NCBI GenBank assembly: GCA_035426385.1
Contig: DAOLZQ010000003.1
Span: 1-64,000 of the forward strand
Direction of reading: 5' to 3'
Length of the DNA: 64,000 nucleotides
Source: Parvibacillus sp035426385
GTDB lineage: Bacteria; Bacteroidota; Bacteroidia; Chitinophagales; Saprospiraceae
Below the pieces are notes generated by a model. The model was not told the DNA's origin. It saw only the letters and a program-made list of their open reading frames with translations, and made no database searches. This document shows positions 24,156 through 32,858 of this stretch, piece by piece (position 1 is the first letter of the stretch; every line of letters begins with the position of its first letter). The position numbers and the translations under genes were made by a program.

Positions 24156-25550
24156 ATGAATAACACTTACTATGATCTGATAGATCAGACCTTTTATTTT
24201 CCACAAGAAGGATTTGGATTGGAGGATAATAAGTTGTTGTTTCATGGCATTCGCTTGTATGAATTGCTTGAAAAGTATGGAACACCGCTCAAGCTTATAT
24301 ATCTCCCAAAGATTGAGGATCAGATACGCAAAGCCAAAAACTATTTTGATAATGCGATGTATCAATTGCAATACGAAGGTGCGTATCACTATACCTATTG
24401 TACCAAGAGTTCACATTTCCAATACGTACTTCATGAAGTATTGAAAAATGATGTCCATCTAGAAACCTCCTCAGCTTTTGATATTGATTTGATCTGGAAG
24501 TTATTTTCCTCGGGACATATTGATAAGGATAAGATTATAGTCAATAATGGCTTTAAGAATGACGCTTACATCCGGCGGATCTGCGGCATGATTCAGTCAG
24601 AGTTTACCCGAATTCTTCCGGTGATGGATAATTGGGATGAGATAGAAATTTTCCAAAAATATCTGGGTGATATGGATTTTTCTATTGGCGTGAGAATGGC
24701 TACGGAAGAAGAACCCAATTTTGAATTTTATACCTCTAGATTAGGGATTAGGAGTTCGGAAGTTGTCCGTTTTTATGATGAAAAAATTAAGCCTTTCCCA
24801 AATGTAAAATTAAAGATGCTCCACTTTTTTGTGGATACGGGCATCAAAGACAATATATATTATTGGAATGAATTAAAAAAGGGCATCAAAACATACTGCC
24901 AGCTAAAGAAACTATGTCCAGATCTGGAAGCAATAAATATTGGTGGAGGTCTTCCGATAAAAAATAGCCTCGGTTTTGAATTTGATTACGGATACATGAT
25001 TCTAGAGATAGTCCGGCAGATTAAAGATGCATGTCAAGAAGTCAATATACCCGAACCAGATATTTATACTGAATTTGGAAAATACACAGTGGGGGAAAGC
25101 GGTGCTCATTTTTTCTCAGTCATCGGTCAGAAAAAGCAAAATGACAATGAGCTATGGTACATGGTTGATAATTCTCTTATGAATACACTGCCGGATGCGT
25201 GGGGTATGAATGAAAGATTTATACTACTACCGGTAAATAACTGGGATAAAGAGCCACAGCGAGTCAATATCGGTGGTCTAAGCTGTGATAATTCAGATTA
25301 CTACAACTCAGAAGCACATAGCAATCAAGTGTATCTCCCACGAATAGAAAAGGGTGAGAAAATGTTTCTTGGCTTCTTTCATAGCGGCGCTTATCAGGAT
25401 GCACTAAGTGGATATGGAGGGATAAAGCACTGTCTTCTCCCTTCACCCAAGCATGTGATTGTAGATAAAACAGCTGAAGGAGAGTTTGTAGATTGGCTAG
25501 TTGCTGAAGAGCAGGATTCAGAGTCTATGCTGAAGATATTAGGCTATTGA
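24156..25550 (+). CDS. speA: Arginine decarboxylase, Bacteroidota short PLP (fold III) type
   Basis: 464 residues, the length of the Bacteroidota arginine decarboxylase group, much shorter than E. coli SpeA. The fold is alanine-racemase-like. Y-C-T-K-S-S-H-F near residue 85 carries the presumed PLP Lys. H-F-F-V-D-T-G lies in the barrel, A-I-N-I-G-G-G-L-P is the phosphate loop near 270, and G-A-Y-Q-D-A-L-S-G-Y near the C-terminus matches the substrate-site G-A-Y. It should convert arginine to agmatine, the first step to polyamines. Diaminopimelate decarboxylase-like alternatives are less likely given the overall pattern. Agmatine-processing genes are not nearby. Confidence 0.82.
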   Translation: MNNTYYDLIDQTFYFPQEGFGLEDNKLLFHGIRLYELLEKYGTPLKLIYLPKIEDQIRKAKNYFDNAMYQLQYEGAYHYTYCTKSSHFQYVLHEVLKNDVHLETSSAFDIDLIWKLFSSGHIDKDKIIVNNGFKNDAYIRRICGMIQSEFTRILPVMDNWDEIEIFQKYLGDMDFSIGVRMATEEEPNFEFYTSRLGIRSSEVVRFYDEKIKPFPNVKLKMLHFFVDTGIKDNIYYWNELKKGIKTYCQLKKLCPDLEAINIGGGLPIKNSLGFEFDYGYMILEIVRQIKDACQEVNIPEPDIYTEFGKYTVGESGAHFFSVIGQKKQNDNELWYMVDNSLMNTLPDAWGMNERFILLPVNNWDKEPQRVNIGGLSCDNSDYYNSEAHSNQVYLPRIEKGEKMFLGFFHSGAYQDALSGYGGIKHCLLPSPKHVIVDKTAEGEFVDWLVAEEQDSESMLKILGY

Positions 25551-25572
25551 TTCGCCGACCTCAATAATGATT

Positions 25573-26283
25573 TCAAAGCCCCAGAATAAATATAGTGGGC
25601 CACTTGTTTAATATATGCTCATAGTCGCCCTTTTTCCAGGATTTAATAGACTGTGTCCTTATCCACTCTTCAGTCCCGGTGAGATCGCGTGATATACTCA
25701 GATAAATGTCAGGTGGCAGTGTACTTAGCAAGGTTTGGAATAATTTGAAATTGCGGTAAGGTGTTTCAATGAACAAGTGCGATATACCCGTCTTCTGGAT
25801 ATCAGAGACGATTTTTCTAAGTATAGATTGTAATTCCGGTTGCTTCTGGGGAAGGTAGCCCAAAAAAGTGAAATTTTGGCCATTTAAGCCACTTGCCATC
25901 AATGCGAGTATGAGTGAGTTCGGTCCTGAGTGAGGCTTTATTTTCCATCCCAACTGATGCAATTGCCGTACTATTATGGATCCCGGGTCTGCTATACAAG
26001 GTGTACCGCTCTCTGACATAAGCCCAAATGAAGCTTTATCTTGTAATGATTCCATTAACCACTCTTTGGTGATTTCTTCATGCTTTGGCAGTTCGATGAT
26101 GTGCAAATCAGATTGAGCAATGGGATGCTGGAAAGACTTCAGCCATTTACGAGCTGTTTTCTCGCGCTCCACAAGAAATGTGGTCAACTGCCTTGCAACT
26201 TCTATGGTATCTACAGGTAAAGTAAAAAGGGATTCTTCGCTAATCGGCACGGGTATTAGATGGACTTCAGGACTATTTTTCAT
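25573..26283 (-). CDS. SAM-dependent tetrapyrrole-methylase fold protein, RsmI family
   Basis: 236 residues. The RsmI pattern is clear: L-M-S-E-S-G-T-P-C-I-A-D-P-G near 95-108, then S-G-P-N-S-L-I-L-A-L-M-A-S-G-L and F-L-G-Y-L-P-Q-K. RsmI 2'-O-methylates C1402 of 16S rRNA. This copy lacks the extreme N-terminal L-Y-V-V-A-T-P-I-G-N-L-x-D start of classical RsmI and has V-H-L-I-P-V-P-I instead. That is the form of a second RsmI-like paralogue common in Bacteroidota, whose target may differ. The ATG at 26283 is preferred over 26298. It is convergent with speA (22 bp) and divergent from the esterase gene. Confidence 0.8.
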   Translation of the reverse strand: MKNSPEVHLIPVPISEESLFTLPVDTIEVARQLTTFLVEREKTARKWLKSFQHPIAQSDLHIIELPKHEEITKEWLMESLQDKASFGLMSESGTPCIADPGSIIVRQLHQLGWKIKPHSGPNSLILALMASGLNGQNFTFLGYLPQKQPELQSILRKIVSDIQKTGISHLFIETPYRNFKLFQTLLSTLPPDIYLSISRDLTGTEEWIRTQSIKSWKKGDYEHILNKWPTIFILGL

Positions 26284-26287
26284 GAAA

Positions 26288-26295
26288 CAAAAATA
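26288..26295 (-). promoter_or_regulatory. Possible -7 element TATTTTTG for the RsmI-like gene
   Basis: On the minus strand TATTTTTG lies 4 bases before the ATG at 26283, with a TTTTG 16 bases upstream. If real, the mRNA would be nearly leaderless; otherwise translation would start at a later codon. Confidence 0.3.
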
Positions 26296-26335
26296 CAACT
26301 TGTGTTATATCCAAAATGTAATCGGATAGAAAATG

Positions 26336-26343
26336 TAGTTTTG
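26336..26343 (+). promoter_or_regulatory. Bacteroidota -7 element TAGTTTTG before the T9SS esterase
   Basis: Full TAnnTTTG match, 22 bases before the ATG at 26366; the leader would be about 18 bases. Confidence 0.45.
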
Positions 26344-26365
26344 CAAAAGGAACACACAAATCTGT

Positions 26366-27748
26366 ATGATGAATAAATGGCATAAAATATTAATAATTCT
26401 ACTAATATTTTCTACACCTGTATTTAGTCAACTCACCCTTCACATTACTTCTGTTCCGGGTGACACTCCGCCCGGTGATTTAATCTATGTAGCCGGAAAT
26501 TTTAATAATTGGGACCCGGGCAATGTAGGCTATCAGATGATCAATGATGGTGGTGGGCAATATCATCTCACATTTTCTCCGGCGGTGGGTGCTTTGGAAT
26601 TTAAGTTTACCCGAGGTAGCTGGGCTACAGTAGAAGGAAATGCAAGTGGCCAGTTCAGGCCAAATCGTATGTTAAACTATCCCGGTGGACTCATGACGCA
26701 AAATATGGTTATTGAAGGTTGGGAAGGGCTCTCAGGCCAACATACAGCTTCTCCACAGGTGCACATAGTAAGCGATGTTTTTCCCATACCAGAACTAAAT
26801 ACTACCAGAAGGGTCTGGATATATTTGCCACCTGACTATAATCAATCAACCAACACGTACCCCGTCTTTTATCTTCAGGATGGACAAAATCTGTTTGATA
26901 AGTTCTATAGCTTTTCCGGTGAATGGAAGATTGATGAGACTATGGATAGCTTGTACAATATTGATATGAAAAGTACCATTGTGGTAGGAATAGATAATGG
27001 AGGCTCTGACCGAATAGATGAGTATTCACCTTGGGTCAATGCGTCGTATGGCGGAGGAAAAGGCGAATTGTATGCACAATTTTTGGTGAATACACTAAAG
27101 CCCTATATTGATTCGCACTATCGGACTAAACCCGGGAGAGAATTCAATGGGATAGGAGGTAGCTCAATGGGTGCTTTAATTTCATTTTACACAGGTCTGG
27201 AATATGATGAGGTGTTTAGCAAAATTGGCGTTTTTTCTCCTTCTTTTTGGTTTAGCGACTCGACTTATGCGTTTGCAAACCAATTTGAGAAGAATTTCCC
27301 GATGAAAATATATTTTGTCGCCGGGGAGAATGAAAGTGCTTCAATGGTACCTGATATGCTTAGAATGAAAAATCTACTCACTGATAAGGGATTTGAACCA
27401 AATGAAATAAAGTATGTGACTCTGCCGGGATCACACAATGAAGCTTTATGGTCATACACCTATCCGGCTGCTTATGTTTGGCTCTTTTCTGACGCATGGA
27501 CTGCCAATCATTTTCAAAAAAAAAATGAAGTAAGTATATATCCTAATCCTGCTCAAGGAAGGTTCAAGATTCAGTCATATACCCCTCCAGGTATGGTAAG
27601 ACTCATCAATATGTATGGTCAAACTTACACTTTATATTCTATAAGTCAGGGAGAGTATGATATATCTTCATTAGTCAGCGGGATATACATAGTCACAGCG
27701 ATCAGGAGTGATGAATCTACATTTTCCCTTCCACTAATTATCTATTAA
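26366..27748 (+). CDS. Secreted esterase D-like enzyme with glycan-binding N-domain and T9SS sorting domain
   Basis: 460 residues. Signal peptide (I-L-I-I-L-L-I-F-S-T, cut near V-F-S-Q). A starch/glycogen-binding-like early-set domain covers 23-120 (V-A-G-N-F-N-N-W-D-P-G). A feruloyl-esterase/enterochelin-esterase type alpha/beta hydrolase lies near 130-375. It has R-R-V-W-I-Y-L-P-P-D-Y, L-Q-D-G-Q-N-L-F and the nucleophile S267 in G-G-S-S-M-G-A; the likely His is in P-G-S-H-N-E-A. A T9SS type A domain closes the protein (I-Y-P-N-P-A-Q-G). It probably removes acyl groups from a polysaccharide outside the cell. Two ATGs (26366, 26369) are adjacent; either works. Confidence 0.88.
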   Translation: MMNKWHKILIILLIFSTPVFSQLTLHITSVPGDTPPGDLIYVAGNFNNWDPGNVGYQMINDGGGQYHLTFSPAVGALEFKFTRGSWATVEGNASGQFRPNRMLNYPGGLMTQNMVIEGWEGLSGQHTASPQVHIVSDVFPIPELNTTRRVWIYLPPDYNQSTNTYPVFYLQDGQNLFDKFYSFSGEWKIDETMDSLYNIDMKSTIVVGIDNGGSDRIDEYSPWVNASYGGGKGELYAQFLVNTLKPYIDSHYRTKPGREFNGIGGSSMGALISFYTGLEYDEVFSKIGVFSPSFWFSDSTYAFANQFEKNFPMKIYFVAGENESASMVPDMLRMKNLLTDKGFEPNEIKYVTLPGSHNEALWSYTYPAAYVWLFSDAWTANHFQKKNEVSIYPNPAQGRFKIQSYTPPGMVRLINMYGQTYTLYSISQGEYDISSLVSGIYIVTAIRSDESTFSLPLIIY

Positions 27749-27758
27749 GCCCAAACTG

Positions 27759-28550
27759 ATGCAAACTAATATTGAAACTTATTTTATTAATCTGCCGGTT
27801 TTTGAAGGTCCTTTTGACCTGCTTCTATTTTTCATTGAAAGAGATGAGCTGGATATTCAAAATATTCCGATTGCAAAAATTACAAAGGATTTTCTGCACT
27901 ATATCAAATCAATGGATTCCATCAATATTGATTTGGGTAGTGAGTTTATAGTGGTGGCAGCTACTCTAATGAAGATCAAAGCTCGGAGCTTGCTCCCGGT
28001 TCGAAAGTCGGAAACCGGCCAAGAAGTCGAGGATCCTCAAGAAGAGCTAATCCGCAAGATATTATTGTTTAAGAGCTTTAAAGAAATCTCAACAGAATTG
28101 GCTGAGCTGGAGAGCAGCCGTCAAGAGAAGCATGAACGCGGTGCTATAGGCGATCATATAGAACGTATCAAGCGATCTGTAGCTTCAGTCAGCGAATTGG
28201 AATCAGCTTCACTCTTTCACTTAATGCAGGCATTTGAACAAGTCATGTCAAGGCTTGGAAAAGAGAAAAAGAAATCAATTCATCAACTCATTGATTATCC
28301 CTATACCATCCAATCTGCTAAGGAGCGGATTCAGGTCATGATGCAGGAAAAGAAGCATTTGACTTTTCAGGATATCTTTTCAGAATGTGAAAATCGAATT
28401 CATGCGATTGTCACTTTTTTATCTATACTGGAGATGATCAATGGAGATGAAATTGGTATCATAAACTCATCGACTGAAATGAATAATTTCTATTTGATTC
28501 CGGCAGAAGGAGGCAGTCAAGAAGAAATAATTCATTCAGAAGAAGAATAA
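27759..28550 (+). CDS. scpA: Segregation and condensation protein A
   Basis: 263 residues. The N-terminal helical kleisin part begins F-E-G-P-F-D-L-L-L-F-F-I, the ScpA signature, and continues I-P-I-A-K-I-T-K-D-F. The C-terminal winged-helix half contains F-L-S-I-L-E-M-I. ScpA bridges SMC heads and works with ScpB in chromosome condensation and segregation. It starts 10 bases after the esterase stop, although the two functions are unrelated. scpB and smc are not in the window. It is convergent with the end of the polysaccharide locus. Confidence 0.93.
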   Translation: MQTNIETYFINLPVFEGPFDLLLFFIERDELDIQNIPIAKITKDFLHYIKSMDSINIDLGSEFIVVAATLMKIKARSLLPVRKSETGQEVEDPQEELIRKILLFKSFKEISTELAELESSRQEKHERGAIGDHIERIKRSVASVSELESASLFHLMQAFEQVMSRLGKEKKKSIHQLIDYPYTIQSAKERIQVMMQEKKHLTFQDIFSECENRIHAIVTFLSILEMINGDEIGIINSSTEMNNFYLIPAEGGSQEEIIHSEEE

Positions 28551-28597
28551 ATCTATGGTTCCAAAACTCAATAAAATTTCTAATTATTAAAATCTGA

Positions 28598-30316
28598 TCA
28601 TTCGAAGTGATAATCTACGATCACTTTGTTTGCTACTAATTGATTGCCTTTTCTATCCATTTTTGCTCCGGCCGGTATATAGACTAGCACTCTGGCATTA
28701 TCCGGAGGTAGAAGGACAGTTGTTTTCCCCGATGCATTGGCAACTATGATTTTATGAGCTATACAGTCATAGATGTCTACTTTATTATTTCCCACATTTA
28801 GGTCTACTGATTTAGGAGACTTATATGGATTGTAAATTAGGTAGGTAGGATAGGCTGCATTCTTCTTATACATGTCTGTAGCCAGACAATCCAAAAGCAA
28901 TATCTTTTCGATATTAGTGGTCTGTATAGTCCCACCAAAGAACCCTACGTGACCGCTACCGTATATTGAGAACATAGTTTCGGGCGGCATACCCTTAGCC
29001 CATTGAGGACCGTCACCCTGCGCAAAAGGGGTCTTTCCTTTGTATTGATCGTAATTGGATTCTTTTATTAACCCTTCGTAGGCAATTGCATTCTTTGTAA
29101 TAGACTTTTTATCAGGTAGTGCCTGTAATTCATCCGGAATATCATATGGATAATACAGGCGGGCTGCATTGGCTGCGTTCAGCATCCATTTACCCACAGA
29201 TCGAGCATATCTTTGATCGTATCTCACCATGGGAAGTAGCGGCCAGGCCATGTCAAATGTGTTCATTGCAAATCCATACCCACCCATATGTACAGTACTT
29301 CCTGCCAATCCACTCACATCATAGCCGCCCCAATTACCGACTATCACTCCCCAACCTTCGCGATTGGTTGCATCGCCATCAAAGGACCAGTCCAGTAATT
29401 TTTTAATGTCAACATTTTGTCCCTCTTCTGCATTTAGCCGGGCAGCTATATATGCCCCATACGGCATTAATATCTCATAATACCTATTTTCTTTTTGTTC
29501 GGTTAGGGCTTGTAATGATTTGATAGCACCTTCTAAATAAGCCTTATCTCCATATTTTACATATGCTGCGTGCAAAATAAAAGCATAGCCGGCAGCGACA
29601 TCTTCTTGAGTAGGTATGTGATTCGTACCACCTTTCATATTTGCAAAATCAAAATAGCTTGCTGTAAAATTATAATTAAGAGTGCGGGCAGATTTCAAGA
29701 ATTGGTCTGCAATTGTTTTTTGAATTTTAGAGAAACCATCTACTGAGGGATAATAATTTGCTGCTCCATAAAATAAGACATTATTGAAGATATCATACCA
29801 ATAATCATTTCCATAACCGCCGCCAATGTGCCCTCTTTCACTGGTGAAATTCATGATTATATTAAACCCATTCTCAGTATTGAAATAGTTTTTCAGCATT
29901 TCAACGTAGTTATAGCCGTCTTGCTTGCTTTTATCTATGCCTACCAGAGTAGCGCTTATTATCGAGCCTATGGCCCCGATAGCTTCGTGATTTTCACCAT
30001 TATTTATTTTGGGGCCTTCACGTACATCTCCTATGGCTGTATATAGACCGAATGTTTTCTGAGCTGCATTTCTCTGTGTATTATCTTCCCAAATAAATGG
30101 TCTGAATTCACCCTTTGCATTCCAGTCATAAACATACGCATCAAAATCTTTTGCGGTCTGTCTCCAATCTTTCATTTTATATGGCGCCGGTTCATTTGGC
30201 ATCATTTCCACACGTGCGATATTGATTTGGGTAGACGGTGGAAGGTTAAATGAAATAGATTCTTTAGCAGTTTTACAGGCTGCCAATGGCATTAAAAGGA
30301 ACAGTATCTTCTTCAT
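28598..30316 (-). CDS. Lipoprotein of an unassigned (probably glycan-degrading) family, last gene of the PUL
   Basis: 572 residues. The signal peptide ends M-P-L-A-A-C with Cys near residue 14, so it is a lipoprotein. The whole mature part is similar to the first 545 residues of the T9SS protein at 37076-40180. Shared landmarks are M-P-N-E-P-A-P-Y-K-M-K-D-W near the start, G-W-G-V-I-V-G-N-W-G-G-Y-D-V-S-G in the middle, G-K-W-M-L-N-A-A-N-A-A-R-L-Y-Y-P, and A-Y-P-T-Y-L-I-Y-N-P-Y near the end. Aromatic and Gly-rich segments alternate with helices, which recalls an (alpha/alpha)6-barrel glycosidase or lyase with a beta-sandwich tail. I cannot name the family. Its place in the locus suggests periplasmic cleavage of oligosaccharides. 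Confidence 0.7.
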   Translation of the reverse strand: MKKILFLLMPLAACKTAKESISFNLPPSTQINIARVEMMPNEPAPYKMKDWRQTAKDFDAYVYDWNAKGEFRPFIWEDNTQRNAAQKTFGLYTAIGDVREGPKINNGENHEAIGAIGSIISATLVGIDKSKQDGYNYVEMLKNYFNTENGFNIIMNFTSERGHIGGGYGNDYWYDIFNNVLFYGAANYYPSVDGFSKIQKTIADQFLKSARTLNYNFTASYFDFANMKGGTNHIPTQEDVAAGYAFILHAAYVKYGDKAYLEGAIKSLQALTEQKENRYYEILMPYGAYIAARLNAEEGQNVDIKKLLDWSFDGDATNREGWGVIVGNWGGYDVSGLAGSTVHMGGYGFAMNTFDMAWPLLPMVRYDQRYARSVGKWMLNAANAARLYYPYDIPDELQALPDKKSITKNAIAYEGLIKESNYDQYKGKTPFAQGDGPQWAKGMPPETMFSIYGSGHVGFFGGTIQTTNIEKILLLDCLATDMYKKNAAYPTYLIYNPYKSPKSVDLNVGNNKVDIYDCIAHKIIVANASGKTTVLLPPDNARVLVYIPAGAKMDRKGNQLVANKVIVDYHFE

Positions 30317-30331
30317 GTGATTTAAGTTGAA

Positions 30332-31621
30332 TTATTGCACTTCCATAGAATGGTAAACTTCTTCAGTATCAGGTGGTGGGTCAGTTTGCCACACCGGGTC
30401 TTTCAAAATAGATTTTGCTACAAATACGGACATGAACTGAATTATGGCAATGACCAGTAGAGCGTATCTGAGCGCTATATATGAACTTACATACCAGGCA
30501 AGTAGAATGAACAAACCGCAGCCAAATAGTCTGCCAACTAACAGTCCGATCTCATGGTTAAATATATAAGCGAATTCATTTCTTTTTTCTTTCACAGATA
30601 AGTAATCAATGACTTGGAGCTGAATAGGGAAATAGGAAATATCAAGTAGTGGTCGGGCAAAGATAAGGCAAAGCACAAATGCAATTGCGCCAATGGCACT
30701 ATAGAAAGAGGCATTGATAACTGTTCCCAATAAAAATAGCGTAAGTCCTATGGCAAATATCCTCAGTCGGTGTTCGGGCTTCGTAATTCTACCAAGTATG
30801 TACAATAAAATTGCTGATAAAAAAGCCGCCACTGACTGAATAGTACCCAGGGCACCTTCCTCACCCACTAAAGTCATGATGAGCATAACCGGTGCGGTGG
30901 CAATATATCCTTGGCCTATGCCCTTAAGAGCAGCCAGGCGCAACATTTTATGCCATAAGGGATGAAATTTCGTAAATATAAAAGGCGCCTTTTTGGGATT
31001 CTGAAAGCCCCCTTTATGCACCAAAATAGATGCTAAGATGGTCAGAAACATCACAAAACCTGCAAGGCAATAGTAAGCAAAGTTGATATTACCATGAAAC
31101 CAATGGTTATTCTTTGTCGCAATGATAAAAGCTCCGATAAGCGCAGGAATAAGTATGCCTGCTATCGTATAGAAAAATGTTTCTATGCCATAGTAATAAT
31201 TCCGGTTGTTATTATTGGTGGTATTCAATGCGAGGAAATCCCTATTAGCCCAGAAAAATCCATAACTCAGACCCATGATGAGACCGGTAAAAAATATCCC
31301 TGAGGTAGTGAGTTTATCTAGTGACATCATAGCAGTCATTGATACCCCGCTGAGTATCATACCGAGTGAGTACAATCTGGTGATTTTTATATGATTTAAT
31401 AGATAACCATTCAATGCGAACGTAGCGGGAATACCAATGTAAACAGCTAACTGGAAGATCACTACCAAGCTAAGATCATCCGAATTTCGCATAATATAAG
31501 CGCCTATAAATAGCTCGATGACTGGTAGAACCATTGCATAGATCAGGTTCGTCAGCAATAAGACCCTCATAGAAAGTGGGTGTGACTTAAAGAAATGTAT
31601 TTCTTGGAGAAGTTTATTCAT
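30332..31621 (-). CDS. MFS transporter, probable oligosaccharide importer of the PUL
   Basis: 429 residues with about 12 hydrophobic helices and short loops, typical of the major facilitator superfamily. The segment G-L-S-Y-G-F-F-W-A-N-R-D-F follows helix 4. A soluble C-tail is rich in Asp, Pro and Glu. It lies 15 bases upstream of the lipoprotein gene and 33 bases downstream of the GH130 gene, so it is in the same operon. By analogy to mannan loci, where GH130 enzymes work on imported disaccharides, it probably moves the sugar across the inner membrane. The substrate is inference. Confidence 0.8.
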   Translation of the reverse strand: MNKLLQEIHFFKSHPLSMRVLLLTNLIYAMVLPVIELFIGAYIMRNSDDLSLVVIFQLAVYIGIPATFALNGYLLNHIKITRLYSLGMILSGVSMTAMMSLDKLTTSGIFFTGLIMGLSYGFFWANRDFLALNTTNNNNRNYYYGIETFFYTIAGILIPALIGAFIIATKNNHWFHGNINFAYYCLAGFVMFLTILASILVHKGGFQNPKKAPFIFTKFHPLWHKMLRLAALKGIGQGYIATAPVMLIMTLVGEEGALGTIQSVAAFLSAILLYILGRITKPEHRLRIFAIGLTLFLLGTVINASFYSAIGAIAFVLCLIFARPLLDISYFPIQLQVIDYLSVKEKRNEFAYIFNHEIGLLVGRLFGCGLFILLAWYVSSYIALRYALLVIAIIQFMSVFVAKSILKDPVWQTDPPPDTEEVYHSMEVQ

Positions 31622-31654
31622 AGGATATTTTTACAGAACATATTATGGAGGAAT

Positions 31655-32734
31655 TTAAAAGTTAATATTTAAGCGTGTGATTATTTTGGACACCACCTCA
31701 CTCTTTAAAGAATGCAGTATCTCTGAAATAGATAGTGTAGCTCCACAGATTACCTCATCTGCTGCACCATAATACATACTAATTGTATCGCCATTTACTA
31801 AATGCCCATTTGTGAATACAACATTGCCAAAGAATCCGCATGTCTCATATTCTTCAATTGGTTCGAAAATGGGAGCTTCAGATCTCGCTACTACTTTGGT
31901 GGGATCATCCAGGTCAAGCAGTAATGCACCTAAACAATATCTATTATTTTCATCTGCACCATGATAGATGGAGAGCCAACCACGCTCTGTTTTGATAGGT
32001 GCAGCACCTGCACCGATACGTACACTATCCCAATATCCGGGTCTTGTCTTAATTAAGCAGGTTTGATTGCCCCAGTGAGTTAGATTCTTTGATGAAGCCA
32101 ACCATATGAAATTTCCACCTATGTCAATTCCGGACGGACGGTGGAAACAATAGTAATTATCATTTATTTTTTCGGTAAATAAGCTGCAATCTTTATTATG
32201 TGGTGGTAATATCATGCCTTTTCTTTCGAAATGAACCCAGTCGCGGGTTTCCATCAGGCCTACTCCAACTCCATTTTCCGATACTTGAGTATAAGTGAGG
32301 TAGAAAGTGTCATTGATCTGAGTTACTCTGCAGTCTTCGATTCCAAATGTTTCATACGGACCCTTACCGTGAATTTCAGCACATAAATCCGTTGGTTCGC
32401 TAAAGTGGATGCCGTCATCACTCTGAACTAAACGTAAATGAGAAATAGTAGATAAATAAGTAATACCCTTGTGTTTCACCAGCCTGGCATCGCTCAGATC
32501 TAAATCAGGATCATTGGTGTCAAAGGAAATTATCTTCATCGATCCGCTTCCATTCAGAACCGGAAAAGAGATTTGGTTTTCTTTCTGTACCGGTCTTTCT
32601 GCAACTCGAAGTAGAAGCCATGTTTTTCCCTGATATTTAAAAACACCGGGGTTCAAAACACATTCAACTTTTAGTCCTTCAATACTTGGCTCGATATCAG
32701 AAGTCTTGATGAGTGGATTCTCTTTAAATCGCAT
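31655..32734 (-). CDS. Glycoside hydrolase family 130 enzyme (beta-mannoside phosphorylase or hydrolase)
   Basis: 359 residues forming a five-bladed propeller. V-L-N-P-G-V lies near residue 24, followed by L-L-L-R-V-A-E-R-P, and G-I-E-D-C-R-V-T carries the conserved Asp used as proton donor. D-S-V-R-I-G-A-G-A-A-P-I, I-Y-H-G-A-D and Y-Y-G-A-A-D complete the GH130 pattern. Family members split beta-linked mannosides, usually by phosphorolysis; some hydrolyse beta-1,2-mannosides. No signal peptide is seen from the ATG at 32734, so it acts in the cytoplasm on imported sugar. A longer in-frame start at 32836 would add 34 unrelated residues. Phosphorylase versus hydrolase cannot be settled by eye. 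Confidence 0.85.
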   Translation of the reverse strand: MRFKENPLIKTSDIEPSIEGLKVECVLNPGVFKYQGKTWLLLRVAERPVQKENQISFPVLNGSGSMKIISFDTNDPDLDLSDARLVKHKGITYLSTISHLRLVQSDDGIHFSEPTDLCAEIHGKGPYETFGIEDCRVTQINDTFYLTYTQVSENGVGVGLMETRDWVHFERKGMILPPHNKDCSLFTEKINDNYYCFHRPSGIDIGGNFIWLASSKNLTHWGNQTCLIKTRPGYWDSVRIGAGAAPIKTERGWLSIYHGADENNRYCLGALLLDLDDPTKVVARSEAPIFEPIEEYETCGFFGNVVFTNGHLVNGDTISMYYGAADEVICGATLSISEILHSLKSEVVSKIITRLNINF

Positions 32735-32858
32735 ACCCGATATTTTTTCTAAAATTATTTGACAAAGATTAACCGGATGATAATGGGAAATTCTAGAAAA
32801 AAAAGCATGGGAGCTATTAAAAGAAACAACCCCCATGCATATTCACCTCAGAATTAAA

